Assembly (NCBI RefSeq): GCF_002127215.1
Contig: NZ_NFUT01000006.1
Location: 1-64,000, forward strand
Source: Hydrogenophaga sp. IBVHS2
GTDB lineage: Bacteria; Pseudomonadota; Gammaproteobacteria; Burkholderiales; Burkholderiaceae_C
Direction: 5' to 3'
Length of the DNA: 64,000 nucleotides
Shown: in pieces, positions 47,354 through 56,325 of the stretch
Layout of the letters: each line of letters opens with the position of its first letter
Numbering within the stretch: the stretch's first letter is position 1
Translations under genes and position numbers: made by a program
The notes under the pieces: model-generated
Database searches by the model: none
Told to the model about the DNA's origin: nothing
What the model saw: only the letters and a program-made list of their open reading frames with translations

Positions 47354-48334
47354 TCAACGTCGCGAAAACCGCTCCCGCCAGAGCACCTGCACCCCCTGGT
47401 TGCTGCGCTGCACCACCGAGCGCTCCTCGATGGTGATGTCGTCCAGCCGCAGCCGGCCCCGCACCTCGAAGTGCCGGGTGCGCACATCGTGATAGACCTC
47501 GGACAGCGGGTTGCCGTCCACCACCCGGTCGCCGAACAGGGCGCGCCGGGCCTCGGCCAGGGTCACGAACGGCTGGCGTTCCCGGGCCTGCACCAGGGCG
47601 CGGGCCTGGGTGGCGTCGATGCCGCCAATGGCCGCCTCGATCGCCTCGGGCGATGCGGTGTTGAGGTTGAGCGGGGTGCGCCCGGGCAGCAGCGTGGCGT
47701 GCGGCTCCAGCACCGCCAGGCTGGCGCTGGAGATGCCCAGCCAGCGCAACTGGGGGAAGCGCTGCGGAATGAGCGCCGTGGCCGAGGGACGCGGATCGGT
47801 CAGGGCCTGCTGCAGGGTCTGGCGCCAGGCCTGGGCGGCGGCTTCCAGCTCGCCTGCCGGCAGCCCGAGGCGGGCATACAGGCGGCGAAAAGCCTCCAGA
47901 TCGACCGGCGAGATCTCGGCTTTCAGACTGTTGCCACTGCCGCTCTGGCGCACCAGATTGCCGAAGTTGAGCCGCGACTGCAGGTCGATCACCTCGCCCG
48001 AGAAGAAGGCCTCCAGCAGCTCGTCGCCGCGCTCGTTGGCGTCCAGCGCCAGGAAGCGCGACAGCCGCGCTTCCTGCAGCGGCAGCGCCCAGGGCTCGCC
48101 CAGGTGGTCGGGCTGGCCGGCGAGCTGGTTGGCCCGGCCGTCCTCGCGCAGGATCAGCCGTGTCCAGTCGAGCGCACCGGTCAGCAGCCAGCCGGCCTGC
48201 AGCCGCACCCGCTGGGCCCGTTCGATCTCGATCGCCCGCCACTGCTGCCACAGGGACGCGCTGGCCAGCACCGCCACCAGCGTGACCATGAGCATGGCCA
48301 GCAGCAGGGCCGCGCCGCGCTGAGGCCGCCTCAT
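47354..48334 (-). CDS. gspK: Minor pseudopilin GspK
   Basis: Tip pseudopilin, 326 residues. A prepilin-like start (MRRPQRGAALLLAMLMVTLV) and the large globular domain typical of GspK (LNLNTASPEAIEAAIGGID) are visible. As usual for GspK the +5 Glu of pseudopilins is missing. It overlaps gspJ by 4 nt. Confidence 0.93.
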   Translation of the reverse strand: MRRPQRGAALLLAMLMVTLVAVLASASLWQQWRAIEIERAQRVRLQAGWLLTGALDWTRLILREDGRANQLAGQPDHLGEPWALPLQEARLSRFLALDANERGDELLEAFFSGEVIDLQSRLNFGNLVRQSGSGNSLKAEISPVDLEAFRRLYARLGLPAGELEAAAQAWRQTLQQALTDPRPSATALIPQRFPQLRWLGISSASLAVLEPHATLLPGRTPLNLNTASPEAIEAAIGGIDATQARALVQARERQPFVTLAEARRALFGDRVVDGNPLSEVYHDVRTRHFEVRGRLRLDDITIEERSVVQRSNQGVQVLWRERFSRR

Positions 48335-49083
48335 CGCCCGGCCTCCAGCGTGGGGCGCACCCAGTCGATGCGCAGCCGGCCACCCTGCGGCAGCCCGGGG
48401 CCCAGGTCCAGCACCAGGCGCACGCCGTCGGGCGTGGCGCTGGCCGGGACGCTGCCGGCGCGTGCGGGCGGGGCTTCGTCGGACACCGGCGGGGCGGCGT
48501 CATTGACCACGGCATCGTCGCGGGGCGGGGTGCCGGCGGCAGGTGGGGCTGCCGCCGCTTCGTTGCCGATGGCCGACTGCGGGTTGGTCCAGCTGCCTCC
48601 CCGGTGGAAATAGATCTGCCAGTCGGTCAGGGGCAGCAGGTCGACCACGCCCTCGGCGGCCTGGCCGCCCCGGCCCCAGTCGCCGCCGGCTTGCCAGGCG
48701 CGGGCCAGGGCTTCGCGGCTGCGCAGCGGCTCCGACTGCCAGCGCATCCAGCGCGATCCGCCCGGCCCGTCCCGCCGCGCCCAGGCCACCACCCGCAGGC
48801 CTTCGCTGTCAAGCCGGCTCTGCAGGGCGTCGTTGCGGGTCAGACGCAGCACCTGCCCGTCGAATTCGATGGGGCGGATCTCGCCGGTGTCGATCAGGGC
48901 GTCCAGGTCGGCCGTCCACTGGCCGGTGGCGGCCTGCAGCCGCTGCAGCCCGGCGGCGTGGTCGCGGTTGATGTCGCGGCCGCGCTGCATGCCGTCGATG
49001 GCCCGCCAGCCCAGCAGCGCCACCACCGCCATCACCGCGATGGCCACCAGCATCTCCACCAGGGTGAAGCCGCGCGCCCGCAT
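48331..49083 (-). CDS. gspJ: Minor pseudopilin GspJ
   Basis: Pseudopilin of 250 residues with the prepilin motif RGFTLVEMLVAIAVMAVVAL. The GspJ-type body (GMQRGRDINRDHAAGLQRLQ) follows. Near residues 180-225 it has an Ala/Pro/Asp-rich stretch (PPRDDAVVNDAAPPVSDE) not expected in the family core. The start at 49083 shares a base with the gspI stop. Confidence 0.92.
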   Translation of the reverse strand: MRARGFTLVEMLVAIAVMAVVALLGWRAIDGMQRGRDINRDHAAGLQRLQAATGQWTADLDALIDTGEIRPIEFDGQVLRLTRNDALQSRLDSEGLRVVAWARRDGPGGSRWMRWQSEPLRSREALARAWQAGGDWGRGGQAAEGVVDLLPLTDWQIYFHRGGSWTNPQSAIGNEAAAAPPAAGTPPRDDAVVNDAAPPVSDEAPPARAGSVPASATPDGVRLVLDLGPGLPQGGRLRIDWVRPTLEAGR

Positions 49084-49460
49084 CAGAACCGCCCCATGAC
49101 GGTGGAGACCTGCAGCAGCACGCCGGCCTCGGTCTGGCCGTCGGCGGCCGGGCGCAGCACGGCGGCATCGATGCGCCGGAAGTTGGGGTTGGGCGTGGTC
49201 TGCACCGTCAGGCGCACCTGCAGCTGGCGGCGGCCCTGCTCGCAGCCCACGGTGGTGGTGCCGGTGCCGGGGAGCTGCCGCACCAGGCGCAGCCGGGCGA
49301 GTTCGTTGGCGGCGCACAGTTCGGCCAGCCACTGCTCTTCCTGGCGTTCGCTGGCGCGGGTGAGGGCGGCACTGGCCTGCAGCCCGGCCAGCAGGGTGAC
49401 GGCCACCACGGCCAGGGCCACCAGGACCTCGATCAGGGTGAATCCGCGCGCGGACCTCAT
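49083..49460 (-). CDS. gspI: Minor pseudopilin GspI
   Basis: Pseudopilin of 125 residues with prepilin motif RGFTLIEVLVALAVVAV and a short globular domain (WLAELCAANELARLRL). It overlaps gspH by 4 nt and gspJ by 1 nt. Confidence 0.93.
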   Translation of the reverse strand: MRSARGFTLIEVLVALAVVAVTLLAGLQASAALTRASERQEEQWLAELCAANELARLRLVRQLPGTGTTTVGCEQGRRQLQVRLTVQTTPNPNFRRIDAAVLRPAADGQTEAGVLLQVSTVMGRF

Positions 49461-49900
49461 GGCGTGTCCCGCACCACCGCGAACGGGCCCAGCCCGTCGC
49501 TGGCCAGGCTCAGTCGGGCATCGCCCAGGCGCAACTCAAGCCGCTGCGGCGGGGTCAGGGGTTCCGGCCCCAGCACCAGGAGGCGGGCATTGGCCGGTTG
49601 CGCGATCTCTACCCGGGTGCCGGCATGCAGCCACGAGCGGGGTGGTGGATCGGCGGGCGTGCCGGTGCCGGCCGGCGCCAGCCTGAAGCCGGTCTCGGTC
49701 GGCTGCCAGAGCAGCGGCACGCCGCTGGTGCGGGACTGCGCCCGGGCCGCGTCCAGCAGGGCGCCCAGGCGGAGGGCTTCGGTTTCCAGGCGGGTCAGGT
49801 TGCTGTCGCGCAGACCCACGGTCACGGTGGCCGTGGCCAGCGCGATCAGCGCCACCACCACCATCAGCTCCAGCAGGGTGAAACCGCGGGGGGCGCGCAT
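49457..49900 (-). CDS. gspH: Minor pseudopilin GspH
   Basis: Pseudopilin of 147 residues with prepilin motif RGFTLLELMVVVALIALAT, followed by the GspH domain (ALRLGALLDAARAQSRTSGV). It lies 27 nt after gspG. Confidence 0.92.
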   Translation of the reverse strand: MRAPRGFTLLELMVVVALIALATATVTVGLRDSNLTRLETEALRLGALLDAARAQSRTSGVPLLWQPTETGFRLAPAGTGTPADPPPRSWLHAGTRVEIAQPANARLLVLGPEPLTPPQRLELRLGDARLSLASDGLGPFAVVRDTP

Positions 49901-49927
49901 CGATTCAGCGAAAGGGGCGGCCCGGCC

Positions 49928-50386
49928 TCACTGCCAGCTGCCGATGTCGGCGTTCAGGCCCTCGCCGCCGGGGCTGCCGTCGGCCCCGAGCGAGAGCACG
50001 TCCACGTCGCCATGCACGCCGGGGTTGATGTACTGGTAGGGGCGACCCCAGGGGTCGGCCGGCAACTTGTCGAGGTAGCGCCGCCAGTTGGCCGGCACCG
50101 GTGCGGCGGTCGGCCGGTTCACCAGCGCGGCCAGGCCCTGTTCGCCGGTGGGATAGCGCTGGTTGTCCAGCCGGTAGAGCTTGAGGGCCTGCACCAGGTT
50201 GTTCACGTCGGTGCGGGCGGCGGTCACCCGGGCATCGTCGGCGCGGTCGAGCACGTTGGGCACGATGAGGGCGGCCAGCACGCCGATGATGACCAGCACC
50301 ACCATCAGCTCGATCAGGGTGAAGCCGCGCGCCAGGGCACGCGGCAGGCGGGTCCGCAGGGGCATCGGACGGGAAAGGGATGGCAC
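49928..50386 (-). CDS. gspG: Major pseudopilin GspG
   Basis: Main subunit of the pseudopilus, 152 residues from 50386; a second ATG at 50365 (MPLRTRLPRAL) is possible. It has the prepilin motif RGFTLIELMVVLVIIGVLAA and the GspG core (ALKLYRLDNQRYPTGEQGL, DPWGRPYQYINPGVHGDVDV). First gene of the minus-strand gspG-to-E series and divergent from gspC. Confidence 0.96.
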   Translation of the reverse strand: MPSLSRPMPLRTRLPRALARGFTLIELMVVLVIIGVLAALIVPNVLDRADDARVTAARTDVNNLVQALKLYRLDNQRYPTGEQGLAALVNRPTAAPVPANWRRYLDKLPADPWGRPYQYINPGVHGDVDVLSLGADGSPGGEGLNADIGSWQ

Positions 50387-50452
50387 GGTGGTCTCCGTTT
50401 TGAGGGGCCATGCCGTGATCGTTCTGTCACGGCTCGGTGATCATAATGTCGC

Positions 50453-50914
50453 ATGTTCATGACAAGCCGACTGCAGCGCTGGGCCCCGGCCGCCACCGGG
50501 GTCGTCCTTTGGCTGGCCGCCGGGCTGAGCGCCGGCTACTGGGGGCTGCAGCTGCTGGGGCGTTCGCCGGCCGTGCCCGTGCCACAGACCCCCAGCCTGC
50601 CAGTAGCACCCGACGGCACGCTGGTGGCGCGCGCCCTGGGTGCCCTGGGCACCGGGGCTGGGGTCGTTCCGGACGATGCCGCGCCCGCCGGGGGGGACGT
50701 CCGTTACGTGCTGCAGGGCGTGGTGGGCGACCGGGGGGACGGTGTGGCCGCGCTGATTGCGGTGGCGGGCCGACCGGCGCGGCCGTTCCGTGTGGGCATG
50801 GCGGTGGACGAGGGGCTGGTGCTGCATTCGGTGCAGGGACGCACCGCCCGCCTGGCCCCATCCACCCGGGCGGCGCCCACGGTCGAACTGCGGCTGCCCG
50901 ACCCGGCGTCCTGA
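50453..50914 (+). CDS. gspC: Type II secretion protein GspC
   Basis: Inner-membrane protein that contacts the secretin, 153 residues. It has one N-terminal membrane helix (about 12-32) and an HR domain (VRYVLQGVVGDRGDGVAALI; VHSVQGRTARLAPS). No C-terminal PDZ domain is present. The gene is divergent from gspG. No Shine-Dalgarno is visible, and CATAAT ends 5 nt before the ATG, so the message may be leaderless. Confidence 0.85.
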   Translation: MFMTSRLQRWAPAATGVVLWLAAGLSAGYWGLQLLGRSPAVPVPQTPSLPVAPDGTLVARALGALGTGAGVVPDDAAPAGGDVRYVLQGVVGDRGDGVAALIAVAGRPARPFRVGMAVDEGLVLHSVQGRTARLAPSTRAAPTVELRLPDPAS

Positions 50915-50926
50915 CCCGCTTGCCGC

Positions 50927-52849
50927 ATGACCAGCCGGCCCGACCCCATCGATCCAGCTGCCGAACACCTGCGGCCCTCCGGCAGCCTGCTGGTCAACCT
51001 GGGCGACGAGCTGCAGCGCCATGCGCCGTTCAACGAGATGGACGTGGCCCATGTGCGCGAATTCGTGGCCGCGTCCCGCCAGGCCTACTTCGCGCCGGGT
51101 GAGACGGTGGTCTCGCCCGAGGGCGGGCCGGTGCGCGAGCTGTTCTTCATCCGCCGCGGCGCGGTCACCGGCAAGCGGGGTCTTTCGGATGTGTCGGGCG
51201 GTGCCTTCCAGTACGAGGCCGGCGACCTGTTCCCCATCAGTGCGGTGCTGGCCCAGCGCGCCCCGACCACCCGCTACAGCGCCACCGAAGACACCTTCGT
51301 GCTGGCCGTGCCGGTGCAGGCCATGCAGGCGCTGGCCGAGCGCAGCGCGGTGTTCGGCGACTTTCTGAACCGCCGCATCCTGAAGTTCCTGGAGCTTTCG
51401 CGGGCCGCCCTGCAGGTGGCGTATTCGTCCCAGGCGCTGGCCGAGCAATCGCTGGAAACACCGCTGGACCAGCTGGGCCAGGCCGCACAGAAGGCGCCGG
51501 TGACCTGTCTGCCCGAGACGCCGCTGCGGCAGGCGCTGGGCACCATGCACGCGCAGCGCATCGGCTCCATGCTGGTGGTCGACGCGCAGCAACGGCCACT
51601 GGGCATCCTCACCCGCTCCGACGTGCTGGCCCGCGTGACCCTGGCCGAGGTGCCGCTGGAGGCGCCCATCGGCCAGGTCATGGTCAGCCCTGTGCACACC
51701 CTGCGCCATGACCAGACGGCGCAGGACGCCGCGCTGCTCATGTCGTCGCAAGGCATCCGGCATGTGCCGGTGACCCGCGACGGCCGTGTGACCGGCATGG
51801 TGTCGGAGCGCGATCTGTTCGCCCTGCAGCGCCTGAGCCTCAAGCAGGTCAGCAGCAGCATCCGCAATGCGCCGGATGTGGACACCCTCAAGGTGGTGGC
51901 CCACGACATCCGCCGCTTCGCCCGCACCCTGCTCGGCCAGGGGGTGCAGGCGCAGCAGCTGACCGCGCTCATCAGCCACCTCAACGATGTGCTGACATCG
52001 CGGCTGGTGGAGATCATGGCGACGCGGCACGGCATCGACTTGCAGGACTTCTGCTGGCTGGCCCTGGGCTCGGAAGGCCGCCACGAGCAGACCATTGCCA
52101 CCGACCAGGACAACGCCCTGATCCTGGCGCCGCACCTGCCGGCCGCCGCTGCCCTGGCAATGGCGGCCGACATCAACGAGGCGCTGGACGCCTGCGGCTA
52201 CCCGCTGTGCAAGGGTCAGATCATGGCCCGCAACCCGGCCTGCTGCCTCACGCTGGCGCAGTGGCAGGCGCGTTTTGCCGGCTGGATCGAACAGGGCGCG
52301 CCGCAGGACCTGCTCAATGCCAGCATCTGGTTCGATTTCCGGCCGCTGGCCGGCAACGAAGCTCTGGCCCGCAGCCTGCGCGAGGGTGTGCAGCGCATCG
52401 CCCGCATCAACCCGCGCTTCCTGCGCCAGCTGGCGGTCAATGCGCTGCAGCGCGCCGCGCCGCTCAACTGGCTGGGCAGCATCGACACCACCGAGATCGA
52501 CGGGGCCGAGACCATCGACCTCAAGCTGCAGGGCACGGCGCTCTTCGTGGACGTGGCCCGCCTCTATGCCCTGGCGCATGGCGTGCCCGCCACCGGCACC
52601 CGCGAGCGGCTGCAGGCGGTGGCGCCCATGCTCGGCGTGCCCGAGGCCGAATCGGAGGCCTGGATCGGCGGCTTCGAGTTCCTACAGCTGCTGCGCCTGC
52701 ATGCCCAGCTCGACGGCACCACGGTGGGTGACAACCCCAACCGCATCGATGTGGGCCGCCTCAACGACATCGACCGCCGCATCCTCAAGGAAACCCTGCG
52801 GGTGCTGCGCACGCTGCAGCAGCGCGTGCGGCTGGACTACGAGCGATGA
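50927..52849 (+). CDS. cNMP-binding/CBS/DUF294 nucleotidyltransferase-like protein
   Basis: Multi-domain signalling protein, 640 residues. An N-terminal cyclic-nucleotide-binding-like domain (about 30-150) is followed by two CBS repeats (about 175-300). Next comes the DUF294 nucleotidyltransferase domain with GSEGRHEQTIATDQDNALI (GS...DxD, about 380), then a C-terminal helical domain. Related proteins may uridylylate or adenylylate partners; the target is unknown. It overlaps the exonuclease gene by 4 nt, a common pairing. Confidence 0.85.
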   Translation: MTSRPDPIDPAAEHLRPSGSLLVNLGDELQRHAPFNEMDVAHVREFVAASRQAYFAPGETVVSPEGGPVRELFFIRRGAVTGKRGLSDVSGGAFQYEAGDLFPISAVLAQRAPTTRYSATEDTFVLAVPVQAMQALAERSAVFGDFLNRRILKFLELSRAALQVAYSSQALAEQSLETPLDQLGQAAQKAPVTCLPETPLRQALGTMHAQRIGSMLVVDAQQRPLGILTRSDVLARVTLAEVPLEAPIGQVMVSPVHTLRHDQTAQDAALLMSSQGIRHVPVTRDGRVTGMVSERDLFALQRLSLKQVSSSIRNAPDVDTLKVVAHDIRRFARTLLGQGVQAQQLTALISHLNDVLTSRLVEIMATRHGIDLQDFCWLALGSEGRHEQTIATDQDNALILAPHLPAAAALAMAADINEALDACGYPLCKGQIMARNPACCLTLAQWQARFAGWIEQGAPQDLLNASIWFDFRPLAGNEALARSLREGVQRIARINPRFLRQLAVNALQRAAPLNWLGSIDTTEIDGAETIDLKLQGTALFVDVARLYALAHGVPATGTRERLQAVAPMLGVPEAESEAWIGGFEFLQLLRLHAQLDGTTVGDNPNRIDVGRLNDIDRRILKETLRVLRTLQQRVRLDYER

Positions 52850-53511
52850 GCTGGCTGCAGCGCCTGCGCGCCGCGTTCGCACCGGGGGGGCAGCCGCCCG
52901 ATGCGCGGGTGTCGCGCTGGGTGGTGGTCGACGTGGAAACCAGCGGTCTGGACATGCACCGCGACCGGCTGCTGGCCATGGCTGCCATCGGCCTGCGGGT
53001 GGACTGGACCGAGCGCCGCATCGATGTGCAGCTGGCCGACAGCTTCGAGGTGGTGCTGCGCCAGGACCAGGCCTCCAGCCGCGACAACATCCTGCTGCAC
53101 GGCATCGGCGTGCAGTCGCAGCTGGCGGGCATCGAGCCGGTGGCGGCGCTGCAGGCCTTCGCCGACTTCGTGGGCGCCGACCCCCTGCTGGCCTTCCACA
53201 GCGCCTTCGACCAGACCCTGATCGGCCGCCACTGCCGCCAGCATCTGGGCCGGGTGCTGCCCAACCCGTGGGTCGACATCGAGCACCTCTGCGCGGTCAC
53301 GCACGAGCAGGTGCAGGCGCGCTCGCTGGACGAATGGATGGCGCATTTCGGCATTCAGTGCCCGCGTCGGCACCAGGCCGCTGCCGACACCCTGGCCGAG
53401 TGCGAACTGCTGCTGCGCATCTGGCCGGTGCTTTCGCGCCAGTGCGGCAGCTGGCGCGACGTGCAGCGCCTGGCGGGCCAGCGCCGCTGGCTGATGTCCC
53501 GCCTTCACTGA
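52846..53511 (+). CDS. DEDDh 3'-5' exonuclease, DnaQ-like
   Basis: 221-residue exonuclease of the DNA polymerase III epsilon type. ExoI is VVVDVETSGLDMHRD (Asp and Glu), ExoII is LLAFHSAFDQTLIGRH, and ExoIII is HQAAADTLAECELL. It is short and has no polymerase-binding tail, so it is likely a stand-alone nuclease rather than DnaQ. It overlaps the upstream gene and, tail to tail, the CobT-like gene by 7 nt. Confidence 0.87.
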   Translation: MSWLQRLRAAFAPGGQPPDARVSRWVVVDVETSGLDMHRDRLLAMAAIGLRVDWTERRIDVQLADSFEVVLRQDQASSRDNILLHGIGVQSQLAGIEPVAALQAFADFVGADPLLAFHSAFDQTLIGRHCRQHLGRVLPNPWVDIEHLCAVTHEQVQARSLDEWMAHFGIQCPRRHQAAADTLAECELLLRIWPVLSRQCGSWRDVQRLAGQRRWLMSRLH

Positions 53512-54608
53512 CCGGTGTGGTCGGTCGGGCCGCACGACAGGTCGCGGGCCGCCTGCACCAGCGGCCATGCCAGCAGGCAGGCCATGCCCTGCTGCAGCCG
53601 CATGTCCAGGTCCAGCAGCGGCTGGGCCTGCAGGTGGATCAGCATGAGCCGGTGACCGGTCTCGGTGGTGCGCTGTGCAAACACCAGGTAGTCGCCCACG
53701 GCCGGGGCCAGCGCGCGCGCCACCAGCGCGGCGGCACCACCGGCCAGGCTGTCCACCATCACCAGCCGGCGTTCGCTGGCGGCCTGCAGCATGGCGCCGG
53801 CCATCATGGCGATCTCGTAGCCGCCGAGGGCCGCGAGTGCGGCCACCGGGCCCACGGCATGCCGGTGGCGCGTGCCCACCGCCAGCAGCACGTCCAGCCG
53901 CTTCTGCCACAAGGCCGGGTCGGTCTCCATCATCTGCTGCAGGCCGGGCGCGTAGGCGTCCGACAGCGGCACGCCGCACAGGCGGGAGAGCAGCAGCGCG
54001 GCGCTGGCCTCGTTGGCCACGGCGGTGTCGCCCAGCAGCAGCACGTTGCCCGGCAGATGCCGCACCACGTCCATGCCGGCGTGCAGCGCGGCGACCGCCT
54101 GCGGGACCGACATCGCCGGGCCCAGGCGCGGATTGCGGGTGCCATAGGCGATCTTGCGCAGCTGCAGCGCGGCATGGGCGGCCTCGGGCGGCGGCAGTGC
54201 CGGCAGGGCATGGCCCAGACCCGCATCCACCACCGTGAGCGCCATGCCGTGCTGGCAGGCCAGCCGATTGACGGAGGTTCGGCCTTCGAGGAGGGCCGCC
54301 ACCCGTTGCACCGTGGCGGTCTGGGGTTCGTCGGACAGGCCCTCGTCGGCCAGGCCGTGGTCGGCGGCAAACACCAGCAGCTGCGCCGGCTCCGGTGACC
54401 AGTCGCCGGCCGGCCGGATGCGGGCCAGCTGACGGGCCAGATCGCCCAGCCGGCCGAAGGCATGGACCGGCTGGCCGGTGCCCAGCAGGCGCTCGCGTAC
54501 CGCGTTGTCCTGCCCGCTGTCGGTGGCGTGGGCCACCGGGGGCAGCACCAGGTCCGGCGGCAGGGCGGTCATGCGGCCGCGCAGGGGAGGGAGAGCGCCG
54601 GAGGTCAT
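53505..54608 (-). CDS. CobT-like phosphoribosyltransferase with altered active site
   Basis: The family makes alpha-ribazole phosphate for the lower ligand of cobalamin. This 367-residue protein has the CobT signature LLVFAADHGLADEGLSDEPQ and GGYEIAMMAGAMLQAASERR. In enteric CobT the catalytic Glu lies in a GEGTGA-type loop near the C-terminus; here the loop reads LQQGMACLLAWPL, with Gln in place of that Glu. The second conserved Glu region (GEMGIGNTT in the family) reads GDTAVANEAS here. It may have lost or changed activity. No other cobalamin gene is nearby. The start could also be 54572. Confidence 0.75.
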   Translation of the reverse strand: MTSGALPPLRGRMTALPPDLVLPPVAHATDSGQDNAVRERLLGTGQPVHAFGRLGDLARQLARIRPAGDWSPEPAQLLVFAADHGLADEGLSDEPQTATVQRVAALLEGRTSVNRLACQHGMALTVVDAGLGHALPALPPPEAAHAALQLRKIAYGTRNPRLGPAMSVPQAVAALHAGMDVVRHLPGNVLLLGDTAVANEASAALLLSRLCGVPLSDAYAPGLQQMMETDPALWQKRLDVLLAVGTRHRHAVGPVAALAALGGYEIAMMAGAMLQAASERRLVMVDSLAGGAAALVARALAPAVGDYLVFAQRTTETGHRLMLIHLQAQPLLDLDMRLQQGMACLLAWPLVQAARDLSCGPTDHTGQ

Positions 54609-54626
54609 GGGTGGCCCCGGGGGCGG

Positions 54627-56219
54627 TCAGGTCTGCAGGAACAGGCGGTAGACCGGGTTCTGCGTCTCTTCCACATAGGGGTAGCCCAGCGTGTCCAGGA
54701 AGCGGTCGAAGGCCTTGTGGTCCTTGGCCGGCACCTGCATGCCCACCAGGATGCGTCCGTAGTCCGCGCCCTGGTTGCGGTAATGGAACAGGCTGATGTT
54801 CCAGGTGGGTCGCATCAGGTTGAGGAACTTGAGCAGGGCGCCCGGCCGTTCGGGGAACACGAAGCGCAGCAGACGCTCGTCATGGGCCAGCGGCGAATGC
54901 CCGCCCACCATGTGGCGGATGTGTTCCTTGGCCAGGTCGTCGTGGGTCAGGTCCAGCGTCTCGAAGCCCTGACGGCGCAGGTTGGCCGCAATCTTGGTCG
55001 ACTCGCCCTTGCCCTGGGTGGTCAGGCCCACGAACACATGGGCCTTGCTGCCGTCGTGGATGCGGTAGTTGAACTCGGTGACGTTGCGGGGCCCGCCCGG
55101 CAGGCCGCCGATGGTCTCGCAGAAGCGGCGGAAGCTGCCGCGCTCCTCGGGGATGGTCACTGCGAACAGCGCCTCGCGCTCCTCGCCCACCTCGGCGCGC
55201 TCGGCCACGAAGCGCAGCCGGTCGAAGTTCATGTTGGCACCGCACAGGATGGCCGCATAGGTCTGGCCCCTGGTCTTGTGGCGGGCCACGTAGTCCTTGA
55301 TGGCTGCCACCGCCATGGCGCCGGCCGGTTCCACGATGCTGCGGGTGTCGATGAACACATCCTTGATGGCGGCGCACACCGCATCGGTGTCGACCGCCAT
55401 GAATTCGTCCACCAGCTCGCGCGAGATGCGGAAGGTCTCCTCGCCCACCAGCTTGACCGCCGTGCCGTCGGAGAACAGGCCCACGTCGGGCAGGTTCACC
55501 CGCTCACCCTCGTCGACGGAGCGCATCATGGCGTCGGAGTCGGTCATCTGAACGCCGATCACCCGGATGTCCGGACGCACCGCCTTGATGTAATTGGCCA
55601 CGCCCGAAATCAGTCCGCCACCGCCGATGGCCACGAACACGGCATCCAGCCGGTCGGTGCCCAGGCTCTGGAGCTGGCGCAGGATTTCCATGGCGATCGT
55701 GCCCTGGCCGGCGATCACGTCCGGGTCGTCGAACGGGTGCACGAAGGTCAGGCCCTGCTTCTTCTGCAGTGCCAGGGCGTGGGTGTAGGCATCGGAATAG
55801 CTGTCGCCGTGCAGCACCACCTCGCCGCCAAAGCCCTTGACCGCGTCGATCTTCACCTGCGGCGTGGTCGTGGGCATGACGATGACCGCCCGGATGCCCA
55901 GCTTGCGGGCGCTCAGCGCCACGCCCTGGGCATGGTTGCCCGCCGAGGCGCAGATCACGCCCTTGGCCAGCTGTGCCGGAGACAGGTGCGCGATCTTGTT
56001 GTAAGCCCCGCGCAGCTTGAAGCTGAACACCGGCTGCTGGTCTTCCCGCTTGAGCAGCACCGTGTTGTGCAGGCGCCGGCTCAGGGCGGCGGCGGGTTGC
56101 AGGTCGGATTCGACCGCCACGTCGTACACGCGCGCGGTCAGGATCTTCTTGAGGTAATCGGCCGGCGTGAGGTCGGCGGCCGCCGACGGTGCGGCCACAT
56201 GGGGTACGGGCTTGGGCAT
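54627..56219 (-). CDS. ilvA: Threonine ammonia-lyase, biosynthetic
   Basis: PLP enzyme converting threonine to 2-oxobutanoate, the first step to isoleucine. The start at 56219 (MPKPVPHVAAPSAAADLTPA) gives 530 residues; the frame upstream crosses the terminator. The PLP Lys lies in FSFKLRGAYNKI, and CASAGNHAQGVALSA and AIGGGGLISGVA are present. Two C-terminal ACT-like regulatory domains (about 350-530; FPERPGALLKFLNLM) fit isoleucine feedback. TATGAT ends 6 nt before the ATG and no Shine-Dalgarno is visible. Confidence 0.95.
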   Translation of the reverse strand: MPKPVPHVAAPSAAADLTPADYLKKILTARVYDVAVESDLQPAAALSRRLHNTVLLKREDQQPVFSFKLRGAYNKIAHLSPAQLAKGVICASAGNHAQGVALSARKLGIRAVIVMPTTTPQVKIDAVKGFGGEVVLHGDSYSDAYTHALALQKKQGLTFVHPFDDPDVIAGQGTIAMEILRQLQSLGTDRLDAVFVAIGGGGLISGVANYIKAVRPDIRVIGVQMTDSDAMMRSVDEGERVNLPDVGLFSDGTAVKLVGEETFRISRELVDEFMAVDTDAVCAAIKDVFIDTRSIVEPAGAMAVAAIKDYVARHKTRGQTYAAILCGANMNFDRLRFVAERAEVGEEREALFAVTIPEERGSFRRFCETIGGLPGGPRNVTEFNYRIHDGSKAHVFVGLTTQGKGESTKIAANLRRQGFETLDLTHDDLAKEHIRHMVGGHSPLAHDERLLRFVFPERPGALLKFLNLMRPTWNISLFHYRNQGADYGRILVGMQVPAKDHKAFDRFLDTLGYPYVEETQNPVYRLFLQT

Positions 56220-56241
56220 CCCGGGATCATATCGACCGACT

Positions 56242-56276
56242 AAAAAAAACCCGGACCAGCGAACTGGACCGGGTTT
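56242..56276 (-). terminator. Strong terminator upstream of ilvA, minus strand
   Basis: AAACCCGGTCCAG (56276-56264) pairs with CTGGTCCGGGTTT (56259-56247) with one T-T mismatch around a TTCG tetraloop. The T run ends at 56242. It lies 22 nt before the ilvA start on the same strand, with no annotated minus-strand gene ahead of it. It either ends a small RNA or attenuates ilvA. Confidence 0.75.
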
Positions 56277-56319
56277 GAATCCACCCGTGGAGGGTAGAGG
56301 AGACAACCTTCAATACAAT
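56242..56319 (-). ncRNA. Candidate small RNA, or attenuated ilvA leader
   Basis: A promoter at 56326-56353 and the terminator at 56242-56276 outline a transcript of about 78 nt. Its central part is C-rich with CTCCTCT and CCCTCC, which are complementary to Shine-Dalgarno sequences; single-stranded C-rich motifs of this kind are used by several beta-proteobacterial regulatory RNAs. No protein of classic leader type is obvious, since the short frames here are not rich in Ile or Thr codons. The evidence is structural only. Confidence 0.4.
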
Positions 56320-56325
56320 GACGCG

